DNA of 64,000 bases, from positions 1-64,000 of the forward strand of contig JBNKJS010000045.1 of assembly GCA_050291365.1 (NCBI GenBank). Direction: 5' to 3'. The stretch is from JAAGZL01 sp050291365 (GTDB taxonomy: Bacteria > Pseudomonadota > Gammaproteobacteria > Chromatiales > Chromatiaceae). The notes beneath the pieces are model-generated. The model saw only the letters and a program-made list of their open reading frames with translations, was not told the DNA's origin and did not search any database. This document shows positions 24,522-34,466 of this stretch, piece by piece. A program made the position numbers and the translations under genes. Within the stretch, counting starts at the first letter, position 1. The number at the start of each line of letters is the position of its first letter.

Positions 24522-26365
24522 TGTCACATTCAAGCTTCAGAGATCATATTACCGAGGCGAGGCTCTTTACTGGGCGCAATATTATCGCCGTCTTCTTCGT
24601 ATTGCTGTTATTGGTAATACTGGTATTGCGGCTTGCAGAGCTGCAACTTCTGGAACACAAACACTTCACCACCAAGTCAATAGACAACCGAGTCCGGGTA
24701 GAACCTATACCACCAACCAGGGGACTCATATATGACCGCAACGGAATACTGCTTGCGCAAAACCTGCCAACACACAGCCTGGAGATAACACCAGAGAAGG
24801 TCAAGGATCTGGAACAAACCATTGCCCAACTAGGAGAGATAATTGACATCAGCGAAGGCAATCTAAAACGGTTCAAACAACTACGCAAACAGCAGCGCCG
24901 TTTTGACAGTATCCCCGTGCGCATTGGTTTGACAGAAGAGGAGATAGCCCGCTTTTCCATTAACAGACACCGGTTTCCAGGAGTAGAGATCAAAGCGAAG
25001 CTGCTGCGCACATATCCCCTGGGTGAAGAGACGGCACACGTGCTAGGTTATGTGGGCCGCATAAACCAACAGGAGCTGAAAACCCTAGATGCATCCAATT
25101 ACAGCGGCACCAGTCATGTAGGAAAGAGTGGCGTTGAAAAGTTCTATGAAAGGCAGCTGCATGGAGAAGTAGGCTCGCGCCGGGTAGAGGTCAACGCCAT
25201 GGGCAGAACCCTGAGGGTACTCGACTCTAAACCACCCAAGCCAGGCGTTAACCTGTACCTGTCTCTGGATGTGAAGTTGCAACGGGAGGCGATAACCGCT
25301 CTAGGGGAAGAGAATGGCTCAGTTGTAGCCATTGATCCCGCTGACGGCTCTATCCTGGCAATGGTTAGCAATCCAGGCTTTGATCCTAATCTGTTTGTAA
25401 ATGGCATTTCCAACAGGGACTATAAGGCCCTGCAAACCTCACCGGACAAACCCCTGTTTAATCGGGCCCTACGCGGTCGCTACCCCCCAGGCTCCACCAC
25501 TAAACCATTGATAGGGCTGGCGGGTCTCGAACTGAAACGAACCAGCAAATCTCGGGAAGAGATCTGTCGCGGCTACTTCCAACTACCAAACAGTGAGCAC
25601 AAATACAGAGACTGGAAAAAATGGGGGCACGGCCCCATGAACATAAAGAATGCCATCATTGAATCATGCGATGTATATTTCTATGATCTGGCCAATAAGC
25701 TGGGCATTGACCATATACACGACTATCTAAGCAAATTTGGATTTGGCCAAGACCCTGAGGTAGATATAAGCGGGGCAATAAGCGGCCTTCTGCCTTCCCG
25801 AAAGTGGAAACTACGCACCAAAGGTGAACAGTGGTATACGGGAGAGACTCTGATTGTAGGTATTGGTCAGGGTTACTTCCTGGCAACCCCCCTGGAGCTA
25901 GCCAGCTCCACCGCAACGCTGGCGGCTAAGGGCATACGCCACGCACCCAGGATCTTACAGGCCATCCAAACCTCTGAGAGAAAAAAACCGGTACCTATAT
26001 TGCCCACAAAGAAACAGAGAGTGCCAATAGCCAACATCCATAACTGGAACCATATAATAGACGCCATGACCAAGGTGATCGACAGCCCAAAGGGAACAGC
26101 AAAAGTTATTCACACTGATGCATACAGTATTGCCGGAAAAACCGGTACAGCACAGGTGTTTTCCATCAAACAAGACGAAACCTATGATGTAGAGAAGATT
26201 GAGAAGAAACTACGCGACCATGCCCTCTTCATCTCCTTCGCCCCGGCCAAAAAACCGAAAATCGCGGTGGCCGTAATAGTGGAAAATGGCGGAAGTGGTA
26301 GCTCTACAGCTGCCCCTATTGCCCGCCGTATAATGGATCTCTACCTGCTGGGACAGAGCCAATGA
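24521..26365 (+). CDS. mrdA: Penicillin-binding protein 2 (elongation transpeptidase)
   Basis: Cross-links new peptidoglycan during cell elongation, working with RodA. The 614 residues comprise an N-terminal membrane anchor (about 20-42), a pedestal domain with PPTRGLIYDRNG, and a transpeptidase domain with STTK (325-328), SCD (382-384, the SxN-type motif, Asp replacing Asn as in other PBP2s) and KTGTAQ (540-545). Its start overlaps mreD by one base and its stop overlaps rodA (ATGA). Confidence 0.97.
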   Translation: MSHSSFRDHITEARLFTGRNIIAVFFVLLLLVILVLRLAELQLLEHKHFTTKSIDNRVRVEPIPPTRGLIYDRNGILLAQNLPTHSLEITPEKVKDLEQTIAQLGEIIDISEGNLKRFKQLRKQQRRFDSIPVRIGLTEEEIARFSINRHRFPGVEIKAKLLRTYPLGEETAHVLGYVGRINQQELKTLDASNYSGTSHVGKSGVEKFYERQLHGEVGSRRVEVNAMGRTLRVLDSKPPKPGVNLYLSLDVKLQREAITALGEENGSVVAIDPADGSILAMVSNPGFDPNLFVNGISNRDYKALQTSPDKPLFNRALRGRYPPGSTTKPLIGLAGLELKRTSKSREEICRGYFQLPNSEHKYRDWKKWGHGPMNIKNAIIESCDVYFYDLANKLGIDHIHDYLSKFGFGQDPEVDISGAISGLLPSRKWKLRTKGEQWYTGETLIVGIGQGYFLATPLELASSTATLAAKGIRHAPRILQAIQTSERKKPVPILPTKKQRVPIANIHNWNHIIDAMTKVIDSPKGTAKVIHTDAYSIAGKTGTAQVFSIKQDETYDVEKIEKKLRDHALFISFAPAKKPKIAVAVIVENGGSGSSTAAPIARRIMDLYLLGQSQ

Positions 26366-27471
26366 TCCAAGACAAACAAAAAGGCAAGAGTATATTTGTC
26401 AGGATGCACCTGGACTTGCCGCTGTTTACCGGAATAATCCTGCTTTGCGGATTGGGGCTGGTATTCCTATACAGCGCTAGTGGTCAAGACACTGGAGAGG
26501 TCATTAAGCAATCCATTAGATTGGGGATAGGGTTCGCATGCATGCTCATCCTAGCTCAGATAAACCCAGACAAGTTACGTTTCTGGTCCCCAGCATTTTT
26601 CACTGTCGCCATCATTCTGTTGGTTATCGTGCTGATAGAGGGACAGATGGGCAAAGGCGCCCAACGCTGGATCAGCCTGGGATTTATCCGCTTCCAACCC
26701 TCCGAGATAATGAAACTGGCCCTACCCATGATGATGGCCTGGTACCTGGTGAAGGCGCCTCTACCCCCATCCTGGGGCAGAATTATGGTCGCAGCGGCAC
26801 TGATTCTTGCCCCTATGCTGTTGATAGCAAAACAACCCGACCTGGGCACAGCGCTATTGGTGGGGATCTCTGGTCTATTTGTCTTGTTTCTGGGCGGACT
26901 AAGCTGGAGACTCATTATAGGGATAGTCATAGTGGCCATCCCCTCAGGCTGGGCACTATGGAAATGGGGCATGCAGGACTATCAGCGTAACCGGGTGCTC
27001 ACATTTCTGGATCCGGAAAGAGACCCACTGGGCACCGGCTACCACATTATACAGTCCAAGATAGCCATCGGTTCAGGAGGCATGTATGGCAAGGGATGGT
27101 TGAATGGAACCCAGTCTCAGCTGGAATTTCTACCGGAACGCACAACCGACTTCATATTTGCGGTTATTGCTGAAGAGTTTGGTTTTATTGGGATAGTAAT
27201 ACTGCTCTCGCTCTACCTATTCATTATCCTGCGAGGATTCTATATAGCCGCTAGTGGCCAGGACAGCTATAGCAGACTACTTGCGGGGGCACTAATCCTG
27301 GTGTTTTTTGTCTATCTGTTCGTAAACACAGGCATGGTGTCAGGAATTTTACCAGTAGTGGGGGTTCCGCTTCCGTTGGTCAGCTACGGAGGAACTTCAC
27401 TAGTGACCATACTTTCCGGTTTCGGTATCCTGATGTCTATACAAACCCATAAAAAACTAATGCAGACTTGA
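26362..27471 (+). CDS. mrdB: Peptidoglycan glycosyltransferase RodA
   Basis: SEDS-family polymerase that extends glycan strands from lipid II together with PBP2. The 369 residues have about ten membrane segments and the family features GLVFLYSAS, KGAQRWISLGFIRFQPSE, KQPDLGTALLV, and the functional loop QSKIAIGSGGMYGKGW...FLPERTTDFIFAVIAEEFGF. It ends with PLVSYGGTSLVT. Overlaps mrdA by 4 bases. Confidence 0.97.
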   Translation: MIQDKQKGKSIFVRMHLDLPLFTGIILLCGLGLVFLYSASGQDTGEVIKQSIRLGIGFACMLILAQINPDKLRFWSPAFFTVAIILLVIVLIEGQMGKGAQRWISLGFIRFQPSEIMKLALPMMMAWYLVKAPLPPSWGRIMVAAALILAPMLLIAKQPDLGTALLVGISGLFVLFLGGLSWRLIIGIVIVAIPSGWALWKWGMQDYQRNRVLTFLDPERDPLGTGYHIIQSKIAIGSGGMYGKGWLNGTQSQLEFLPERTTDFIFAVIAEEFGFIGIVILLSLYLFIILRGFYIAASGQDSYSRLLAGALILVFFVYLFVNTGMVSGILPVVGVPLPLVSYGGTSLVTILSGFGILMSIQTHKKLMQT

Positions 27472-27483
27472 AGCAGGGAAATA

Positions 27484-28536
27484 ATGAGAACCAGAGCAAT
27501 CCTAATCAGCCTATTACCAGCCTGCATTGCCGGCATCATGGCTCTATCTACATCAGTCCAGGCAGATACATCAGCCACAGAAAAGCCTTCCACCAAGGTC
27601 ACACCAAAGAGATTCACCAGCGGCGTAACTGAATTTATCGATGAGATGTCGAAAAAACATGGTTTCGAGAAACAGAGCCTCACTGCACTAATGTCCAAGG
27701 CCAAATACAGCCAAGCTGTGATCGACTCAATGAATCATCCCTATGAGGCCAAGCCCTGGCATATATACCAACCCCTTTTTGTAACTGAGGAAAGAGTTAA
27801 AGGTGGCATCGAATTCTGGAACAAGCATGCCGAAACACTTAACAAGGCCGAGAAGATATATGGGGTGCCTCCCCAGATTATCATCGCCACCATAGGGGTT
27901 GAGACCAAATATGGGCGTTTCATGGGCAAACACCTAGTACTGGACGCACTCGCAACCCTCGCCTTCACCTACCCTAAAAGAGCGCGCATGTTCCGCAAGC
28001 AGCTTGAATCATACATGCTGCTATTAAGCGAAGAGGATATAGATCCTGAAAAAACTCACGGCTCATACGCTGGCGCAATTGGCAAGCCACAGTTTATGCC
28101 TGGCAGCTACCGAGCTTACGCCATCGATTTCGATGGAGACGGCAGGCGAGACCTGTTAAACAATACCGCAGATGCCATCGGCAGCGTCGCCAACTACTAC
28201 CATACCCACGGCTGGCGCAAAGGAGAACTGGTAACCCTGCCTGCCAAGGTGAATGGTGGATATTACCAACAGCACCTAAACCAGTGGCTCAAGCCGACCA
28301 CTACTATTGATGAGCTAAGTAAGGCAGGCGTTGAGGCCTCGCAGAAGCTTCCCGCATACACTAGATGCAATCTCATACAGTTAGATGCAGGCAACGGAAA
28401 GGAGCACTGGCTGGGCTTCCACAACTTTTACGTAATTACCCGCTATAACACTAACAACCATTACGCAATGGCCGTTTACCAACTCAGCCAGGAGATCCTG
28501 GACCAACGCAAGGGCCGAAAAAACAATAATGGATAA
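27484..28536 (+). CDS. mltB: Lytic murein transglycosylase B
   Basis: Periplasmic enzyme that cleaves glycan strands to make 1,6-anhydromuropeptides. The 350 residues start with a signal peptide (cleavage near VQA/DTS) without a lipobox, so this is probably a soluble form. Family motifs are IIATIGVETKYGRFMGKH with the catalytic Glu, SYAGAIGKPQFMPGSYRAYAIDFDGDG, and SVANYYHTHGW. It lies 12 bp after rodA, and its last 8 bases overlap rlpA. Confidence 0.95.
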   Translation: MRTRAILISLLPACIAGIMALSTSVQADTSATEKPSTKVTPKRFTSGVTEFIDEMSKKHGFEKQSLTALMSKAKYSQAVIDSMNHPYEAKPWHIYQPLFVTEERVKGGIEFWNKHAETLNKAEKIYGVPPQIIIATIGVETKYGRFMGKHLVLDALATLAFTYPKRARMFRKQLESYMLLLSEEDIDPEKTHGSYAGAIGKPQFMPGSYRAYAIDFDGDGRRDLLNNTADAIGSVANYYHTHGWRKGELVTLPAKVNGGYYQQHLNQWLKPTTTIDELSKAGVEASQKLPAYTRCNLIQLDAGNGKEHWLGFHNFYVITRYNTNNHYAMAVYQLSQEILDQRKGRKNNNG

Positions 28537-29359
28537 CCGCTCTAAAACCTGGATTCGATCCAGCATCGCCACTATTCTTGCGTCCCTGATTACGGGATGC
28601 ACCCTGACACCTTCATGGATTTTCGACAGATCCAAGGTGGGAGACGGAGCCCCCGCTGGTGGAATGAATATATCCCAGATCCGTGACGCCGTCCCCAAGG
28701 CAGAACCACGCAGCCGCAGCGGAAACCCCAGCAGTTACACCGTACTTGGTAAAACCTATCATGTAATGAGTAATAGCCATGGCTATAAAGAACAGGGCGT
28801 TGCCTCATGGTATGGCACAAAATTCCACGGCCAGCGTACATCCAGCGGTGAAACCTACGATATGTATGCTATGACTGCAGCGCATACAACACTACCCCTT
28901 CCAACCTATGTCCGGGTAATCAATCTGCAAAATGGGCGGGAAGCCATAGTGAAGGTTAACGACAGAGGCCCTTTTCACGACAATCGACTTATTGATCTCT
29001 CCTATGCAGCAGCAACAAAACTGGGCATCACAGCAACCGGGACCGGGCTGGTTGAAGTTCAAGCCCTGGACCCAACCAAGGGCATGCCAAGACCCACAAG
29101 AAATAACCTCGCCCTCAAAGGGGATGCCACCCTGTTTCTGCAAGTAGGAGCCTTTATCGACCGCAACAATGCGGAAAAATTGCTGGAGCGACTCAGAGGC
29201 CCCATGAATAACAAGGTTCGCATCCAAATGGCGGTTAACTATGCCCAAACCATATATCGGGTACAGATAGGACCTATGAGCACTATTGATCAGGCCGATA
29301 CTGCCAGTATGCAACTGGCCCAGCTCGGAATCCGAGACATGCACCTAATCATTGAGTAG
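28529..29359 (+). CDS. rlpA: RlpA lipoprotein, septal/denuded-glycan binding transglycosylase
   Basis: Outer-membrane lipoprotein with a double-psi beta-barrel; in Pseudomonas it cuts glycans lacking stem peptides. The 276 residues have the lipobox LITGC near residue 24, a barrel domain (about 88-175) with GVASWYGTKFHGQRTSSGE and VKVNDRGPFHDNRLIDLS, and a C-terminal SPOR domain (about 200-276, LFLQVGAFIDRNNAEKLLERL). Overlaps mltB by 8 bases, consistent with coupled wall remodelling. Confidence 0.95.
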   Translation: MDNRSKTWIRSSIATILASLITGCTLTPSWIFDRSKVGDGAPAGGMNISQIRDAVPKAEPRSRSGNPSSYTVLGKTYHVMSNSHGYKEQGVASWYGTKFHGQRTSSGETYDMYAMTAAHTTLPLPTYVRVINLQNGREAIVKVNDRGPFHDNRLIDLSYAAATKLGITATGTGLVEVQALDPTKGMPRPTRNNLALKGDATLFLQVGAFIDRNNAEKLLERLRGPMNNKVRIQMAVNYAQTIYRVQIGPMSTIDQADTASMQLAQLGIRDMHLIIE

Positions 29360-29469
29360 TGGTCCCTGTTTCGAACTCCGCATATCCGAGATAGAATGCA
29401 ACTATTATTGTTGCTTCACACAATAATTTACCTTTGTGTATAGATTGAGACTACAGGAGTCGCGCCAAC

Positions 29470-30621
29470 GTGCCTTTTAATAATCATAAGTCAACCGCCC
29501 TTACCCTGTTACTCCTAGGCCTAACTGTTGTCAGCAATGCGCTATCGGCGATACGAACTCCTCCCCCGCCCCAGGTATCGGCCACCAGCTATATACTCAT
29601 AGATTTCGACAGCGGCAAAGTTTTGGCCGAGAAAAAACCCAACCAGCGCCTGGAACCGGCCAGCATAACCAAGATCATGACCGCCTATACGGTACTGAAT
29701 GAGATTAAAAAAGGCGAAATAGATATGGCTGATAAAACAGTCATAAGCGATAAGGCCTGGCACATGGCCGGATCACGCATGTTTATTGAGCCCGGGTCGA
29801 GTATGGATATTGAAACCCTGCTCAATGGGATGATTATTCAGTCGGGAAATGATGCCAGCGTGGCCCTGGCCGAGTTTGTATCCGGCAGCGAAGAGGAGTT
29901 CGTGAAACTCATGAACAAACATGCCCAGCGCCTGGGCATGAAGGATACCAATTTTGCCAACAGCACCGGCATGCCAAACGAGAATCACCTGACCACTGCC
30001 CACGACATATCCCTCATGTCCATTGCGACCATACGTGACTTTCCAGAGCACTATCCCATCTATGCGGTTAAGGAGTTCACCCACAACAAGATCAAACAGT
30101 ACAACCGCAACAAACTATTATGGTCAGACTCATCGGTTGACGGCATCAAGACAGGACACACTGATAGTGCAGGTTACTGTCTAGTAGCATCTGCAAAACG
30201 CAACAATATGCGTCTAATCAGTGTAGTGATGGGCACCAAAACCAAAGAGGCTAGGGCCGTAGTTAGTCAGGCACTGCTTGACTATGGTTTCCAATACTTT
30301 GAAACCCACCGCCTCTACAAGGCGGGTGATACCCTGAATAGCTCCAGAGTATGGATGGGAGACAAGGAGCAGTTAGCTCAGGGGCTGGCGCAGGACCTGT
30401 ATGTAACCATACCACGCAGACAGTACAAAAAACTGAAGGCCAGCATAACCCTAAACCCATCCCTGGAGGCACCTATACAAAAGGGCCAACAGATAGGAAA
30501 GGTTATAGTCACTCTGGATGGTGACCCATATGCAGAGGCCCCACTGGTCGCACTTCATGACGTGGCCAGCGGTGGACTCTGGCAAAGAATCAAAGACAGC
30601 ATATTACGTAGGTTTAACTAG
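29470..30621 (+). CDS. dacA: D-alanyl-D-alanine carboxypeptidase (PBP5/6 type)
   Basis: Removes the terminal D-Ala from stem peptides. The 383 residues have a signal peptide, the active-site SITK (65-68), SGN (125-127) and KTG (227-229), a PBP5 C-terminal domain (about 278-365), and a C-terminal amphipathic helix (SGGLWQRIKDSILRRF) that holds the protein to the membrane. Start is GTG with AGGAG about 10 bases upstream. A 110-bp gap after rlpA may contain a separate promoter; the D-amino acid transaminase follows 3 bp later. Confidence 0.97.
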   Translation: MPFNNHKSTALTLLLLGLTVVSNALSAIRTPPPPQVSATSYILIDFDSGKVLAEKKPNQRLEPASITKIMTAYTVLNEIKKGEIDMADKTVISDKAWHMAGSRMFIEPGSSMDIETLLNGMIIQSGNDASVALAEFVSGSEEEFVKLMNKHAQRLGMKDTNFANSTGMPNENHLTTAHDISLMSIATIRDFPEHYPIYAVKEFTHNKIKQYNRNKLLWSDSSVDGIKTGHTDSAGYCLVASAKRNNMRLISVVMGTKTKEARAVVSQALLDYGFQYFETHRLYKAGDTLNSSRVWMGDKEQLAQGLAQDLYVTIPRRQYKKLKASITLNPSLEAPIQKGQQIGKVIVTLDGDPYAEAPLVALHDVASGGLWQRIKDSILRRFN

Positions 30622-30624
30622 ATT

Positions 30625-31485
30625 ATGAGTAACCAGGTATATCTAAATGGCAGCTTTCTGCCTCTCGAAGATGCCCAAATATCTGTCATGGACAGGGGGT
30701 TCCTGTTTGGCGACAGTATCTACGAGGTAATCCCGGCCTACAGTGGACGGCTGTTCAGACTACCCCACCACCTGGAAAGACTTAGTAACGGCTTGCAAGC
30801 GATCGGCATGGACAACCCCATGAGCGAGAACGAGTGGAGTTCAGTGTTAAACCGGCTAATCCAGCAAAACCCGCAGCTGGATCAATCTGTATACCTACAG
30901 GTTACCCGCGGACCTGCAGAGCAGCGCGACCACCGCATACCGGAAACCGTGCGACCCACGGTATTCGCCATGGCCACTCCCATTAAATACGACCCAACAG
31001 AAAATGAAGGGATTGCCGCCATCACTCTGGATGACATACGCTGGCGTCTCTGCAACATAAAGGCCACAACCCTTCTGGCAAATGTACTGCTGAAACAGCA
31101 GGCAAAGAAGGCCGATGCTGTTGAGGCTATACTTATTCGCAATGGCGAGGCCATGGAAGGGGCAGCAAGTAATCTGTTCGTAGTCTCAGATGGAGAGCTG
31201 ATAACGCCACCCAAGAGCAACTATTTGCTGCCTGGTATCACGCGCGATCTGATACTAGAGCTCGCGATCAAAAACGGTATCCCCCATGCGGAGAGAGCCA
31301 TCAAGGAGGCGGAGTTGAGAACTGCTGACGAGATCTGGCTAACCAGCTCCACTAAAGAGATCATGCCGGTTATCACTCTGGACGACAACCCGGTTGCGGA
31401 TGCTGAACCAGGAGTACTATTCAGGCAGATGTCAGCTCTTTACACAGAATATAAGGAGCAGATAAAGCAGGGCCTGGAAGAGTAA
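30625..31485 (+). CDS. dat: D-amino acid aminotransferase (class IV PLP enzyme)
   Basis: Interconverts D-alanine and 2-oxo acids, linking D-Ala and D-Glu pools. The 286 residues follow the fold IV pattern: MDRGFLFGDSIYEVI at the N-terminus, the PLP lysine in CNIKATTLLANVL, and EGAASNLFVV. The substrate could also be a branched-chain amino acid or aminodeoxychorismate, but the position directly behind a D,D-carboxypeptidase favours D-alanine metabolism. Confidence 0.88.
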   Translation: MSNQVYLNGSFLPLEDAQISVMDRGFLFGDSIYEVIPAYSGRLFRLPHHLERLSNGLQAIGMDNPMSENEWSSVLNRLIQQNPQLDQSVYLQVTRGPAEQRDHRIPETVRPTVFAMATPIKYDPTENEGIAAITLDDIRWRLCNIKATTLLANVLLKQQAKKADAVEAILIRNGEAMEGAASNLFVVSDGELITPPKSNYLLPGITRDLILELAIKNGIPHAERAIKEAELRTADEIWLTSSTKEIMPVITLDDNPVADAEPGVLFRQMSALYTEYKEQIKQGLEE

Positions 31486-31515
31486 CCCAAGTGCAACAGA
31501 GAGATTAACCGAACA

Positions 31516-31782
31516 ATGTCAGAAGAAGAGACACTATTAGAGTTCCCATGTGATTTCTCCATCAAGGCCATGGGGCTGGCTACTCCGGAATTTGATATCC
31601 TGGTGGCTGAGATCGTGCGCAGGCATGCGCCAGATCTAGGGGAAGGCGCTGTCCAAACCAGACCCAGCAAGGGCGGTAAATACCTATCCGTTACCGTAAC
31701 CATCAATGCAACCAGCAAAAGGCAACTGGACTCCATCTACCAGGATCTGACTGACCACGAATCGATCCTGATGAGCCTATAG
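31516..31782 (+). CDS. DUF493 family protein (YbeD-like)
   Basis: An 88-residue protein of the YbeD/DUF493 family, which has an ACT-like ferredoxin fold and no settled function. The features FPCDFSIKAMG, KYLSVTVTI and YQDLTDHESILMSL are typical. It sits between the dacA/dat pair and lipB as in enteric bacteria, where ybeD lies between dacA and lipB, suggesting a link to lipoate or wall metabolism. Confidence 0.9.
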   Translation: MSEEETLLEFPCDFSIKAMGLATPEFDILVAEIVRRHAPDLGEGAVQTRPSKGGKYLSVTVTINATSKRQLDSIYQDLTDHESILMSL

Positions 31783-31795
31783 CCACCACTCCACA

Positions 31796-32419
31796 ATGAA
31801 CCATGCTCGGCAGGGATTTGTTATAAAGCATCTCGAACTTAGAGACTACATAGAGGTGTGGCACGAGATGCAGGCCTTCACCGCCAATAGAACTGAACAG
31901 ACCCCGGATGAGCTGTGGCTACTACAACACAATCCTGTCTTCACCTTGGGGCTTGCAGGCAAAAAAGAACATCTGCTCAACCCCGGCTCCATCCCGGTAG
32001 TGCAAAGCGACCGCGGCGGCCAGGTAACATACCATGGCCCGGGGCAACTAATAGCCTATGTCATGTATGATCTTCAGCGGGCGGGTATTGGTGTACGCAG
32101 AGTGGTAGAGCTGCTGCAGAACTCGATAATCGACCTGCTTCAGCAGCATGCAATTGAGGCACACACCCTAGCCAAAGCGCCCGGTGTATACGTGGCAAAC
32201 AGAAAGATTGCTGCCCTGGGCCTTCGGGTACGTCAAGGCCGATGTTTTCATGGTCTAAGCCTGAATGTGGATATGGACCTGGAGCCATTCTCCCGCATCA
32301 ACCCATGCGGCTACCCAGAGATGCAAGTCACCCAGATGAAGGATATGGGCATTGAAACACCCCTCGAACAGGTATCTGAGCTACTAAGCGCTGCAATACA
32401 AAACAGGCTACAGAAATAA
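31796..32419 (+). CDS. lipB: Octanoyl-ACP:protein octanoyltransferase
   Basis: Transfers octanoate from ACP to lipoyl domains; LipA then adds the two sulfurs. The 207 residues include the RGGQVTYHGPGQLIAY motif, the KIAALGLRVRQG segment with the catalytic Lys, and FSRINPCGYPEMQVTQ with the catalytic Cys. Family members usually lie directly upstream of lipA; here lipA is 6.5 kb further on. Confidence 0.96.
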   Translation: MNHARQGFVIKHLELRDYIEVWHEMQAFTANRTEQTPDELWLLQHNPVFTLGLAGKKEHLLNPGSIPVVQSDRGGQVTYHGPGQLIAYVMYDLQRAGIGVRRVVELLQNSIIDLLQQHAIEAHTLAKAPGVYVANRKIAALGLRVRQGRCFHGLSLNVDMDLEPFSRINPCGYPEMQVTQMKDMGIETPLEQVSELLSAAIQNRLQK

Positions 32420-32422
32420 CAG

Positions 32423-32449
32423 GGCCATCCAGTCTGGGACTGAATGGCC
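32423..32449 (+). terminator. Probable terminator after lipB
   Basis: GGCCAT-C-CAGT (32423-32433) pairs with ACTG-A-ATGGCC (32439-32449) around a five-base loop, with one internal C/A mismatch, followed by a T-rich stretch CTTTGTT. It lies just behind lipB and before the convergent chemoreceptor gene. Confidence 0.65.
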
Positions 32450-32472
32450 TCTTTGTTAACAAAAAACAGCAA

Positions 32473-34101
32473 TCAGGTCTTAAACTGGTTCACCAGCATC
32501 TGCAGATTCTCAGCCAGGTCTGACAATACATCACTGGCCTTGGCAATAAGATCAGAGTTCTCCGCAGTCTGATCAGCAACCTCATTAATGCTAACCACAT
32601 TCTTGCTCATCTCTGCTGATACAGCACTCTGCTCATTAGCTGCGACCGAGATCTGATTATTCATCTCGGTGATGGTTCCAACCGCCAAGGCGATCTCACT
32701 GAGCACAGAACCAGCACGCGCTGCCTCAGAAACACTGCTGTCAGCTTTTTCACGACTGCGATTCATAACAGTCGCAGCTCCACGGGCCTGTGTCTGCAGG
32801 CTCTCAATCATTGATTGAATCTCCTGGGTAGCATCATGGGTGCGCGTGGCCAGGGTTCTTACCTCATCGGCCACCACGGCAAACCCTCGTCCTTGCTCAC
32901 CTGCCCGGGCTGCCTCAATGGCTGCATTAAGGGCCAGAAGGTTGGTCTGTTCAGCGATATTTGTGATCACTTCTACCACTCTGCCAATGCCCTCGCTATC
33001 CTCCTCAAGCTTCTTGATCACCTCTGAAGCCTCTGTTACCTCATTAGCCAGGGCATTAATGGTACTGACCGCACTGTTGACCACGGCACTCCCTTCGGTA
33101 GCCTGCCTATCTGCCTCCTGAGTGGAATTCGCCGCTTGAACTGCATTTTGCGCCACGTTGGCCGCCGTCTGCTCCATCTCGGTCATAGCAGTGGCCACCT
33201 GTTCAGTCTCCCGCTGTTGCCTATGGGTTCCCTCGATGCTACGTTCAGTGACAGTTGTAAGTTGTTGCGCCTCAGCCACAAGCCTATTTGTAGTCTGGGC
33301 AACATTATCGATAATATTCTGAAACTTTTGCAGCATTACATTTATGGCCTTAGCCAAATTACCCAATTCGTCGTTGGACTCAAGATCTATTTGATGGTGA
33401 AGGTCAGAGTCCTGCTCCACCAGCCTAACCGTATCAGTTATCTTGTGTAGTGGCCGCACCACCAGCTTTTTCATAATAAGACTGATAATGACCAGCCCGA
33501 CAATGAAAAGAATTGAGTTCATCCCCAGACTCTTTAGAATCGCCCTAAATACACGATCATCCACAGCCTTGAGTGAATAATCCACTCTTACGGCACCTAT
33601 AACCTCTCCCTCTGGAACAATGTGACACATTAGGCAATTGGTGCCACGGTAGTCTTTAAGGGCCTTCATGGGTAGTACCACACTCAAAACACGTCCATTT
33701 GCGCTATCGGAAAGCAGATCAATCTTCTCTCCCTTCAACCCGCGCTTATCCAGACTGTCTTTGGCTTTATTAGGGCCAGCTCCGGCTCCATATGTGTTAA
33801 TAACCCCCTGTCCGCGAACAATGTATGCATCCAGCACCTCATCTCGAGAAACAAGCTTCTTTCTGGCTATCTCCTTATTGGCCATGCCGCCGGTCAGCAT
33901 CAGGGTGTTCACATTGTCAAAATAGGAGTCCGCCAGGGTATTGGCCTGATCTTGAATTATCTTTTCGATCAGCGCAGTCTCACTGTTGTACTGATTAATA
34001 GAGGACGTAATAAGAACCATTAAAAATAAAATGGCCAAAGCGAGATCAATTTTGGTACTTATGGAAAGGGACGTCCCCTTTGTACTTATAGTATTGGTCA
34101 T
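32473..34101 (-). CDS. Transmembrane chemoreceptor with periplasmic c-type heme site
   Basis: Methyl-accepting chemotaxis protein of 542 residues. It has membrane segments at about 19-36 and 192-211, a HAMP domain (about 212-265), and a signalling domain with the tip IAEQTNLLALNAAIEAARAG. The periplasmic part (about 40-190) resembles the DUF3365/Tll0287-like fold and carries CLMCH at 156-160, a CxxCH heme c attachment site. It is therefore likely to sense redox state, oxygen or NO. Encoded divergently from two small cytochromes c. Good SD (GGAGATATAG). Confidence 0.9.
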   Translation of the reverse strand: MTNTISTKGTSLSISTKIDLALAILFLMVLITSSINQYNSETALIEKIIQDQANTLADSYFDNVNTLMLTGGMANKEIARKKLVSRDEVLDAYIVRGQGVINTYGAGAGPNKAKDSLDKRGLKGEKIDLLSDSANGRVLSVVLPMKALKDYRGTNCLMCHIVPEGEVIGAVRVDYSLKAVDDRVFRAILKSLGMNSILFIVGLVIISLIMKKLVVRPLHKITDTVRLVEQDSDLHHQIDLESNDELGNLAKAINVMLQKFQNIIDNVAQTTNRLVAEAQQLTTVTERSIEGTHRQQRETEQVATAMTEMEQTAANVAQNAVQAANSTQEADRQATEGSAVVNSAVSTINALANEVTEASEVIKKLEEDSEGIGRVVEVITNIAEQTNLLALNAAIEAARAGEQGRGFAVVADEVRTLATRTHDATQEIQSMIESLQTQARGAATVMNRSREKADSSVSEAARAGSVLSEIALAVGTITEMNNQISVAANEQSAVSAEMSKNVVSINEVADQTAENSDLIAKASDVLSDLAENLQMLVNQFKT

Positions 34102-34466
34102 GAACTATATCTCCGGCAGTTCAGATCTTCTGCTGATATCCCATTTTTTTCATTAGGAAATAATCTACTCTGAGCTATCTATCGGCGCGCCCTTATGTTT
34201 CTTTAGCAATTTCCTTCAATTTGTAAAATTGAATTGGAAATATGACTTCAGCTACCCTTACTCAGGATTAATCTACACTATTAATCAAAGAGTTATCAGA
34301 TACTGCGCGTGCGCTTTATCATGCGTTTTCCAGAGCATACGAGCTAAATTTGCTCTTACGAAAAAAAATACTAAATATTTCCAAATAGCTGCCGCAATAA
34401 TTCACGAGGAGCAGGAAAACAGGCTATTTAAATTAATAACTAGAGCAATTGGATGGAGCGGTAAGC
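34102..34466. other. Intergenic region between the heme chemoreceptor and cytochromes
   Basis: A 365-bp AT-rich gap between divergent genes, so it should contain promoters for both. I see an imperfect inverted repeat at 34211-34239 with a perfect inner arm pair (34215-34222 and 34226-34233) close to the chemoreceptor side. No FNR-type TTGAT-N4-ATCAA site is visible. A reading frame across 34229-34555 has no SD and overlaps the cytochrome gene, so it is not called. Confidence 0.5.

Noticed and set aside
29398..29413. GCAAC...GTTGC hairpin between rlpA and dacA
   Set aside because: The stem is only 5 bp and no T-tract follows, so it is too weak to call a terminator.
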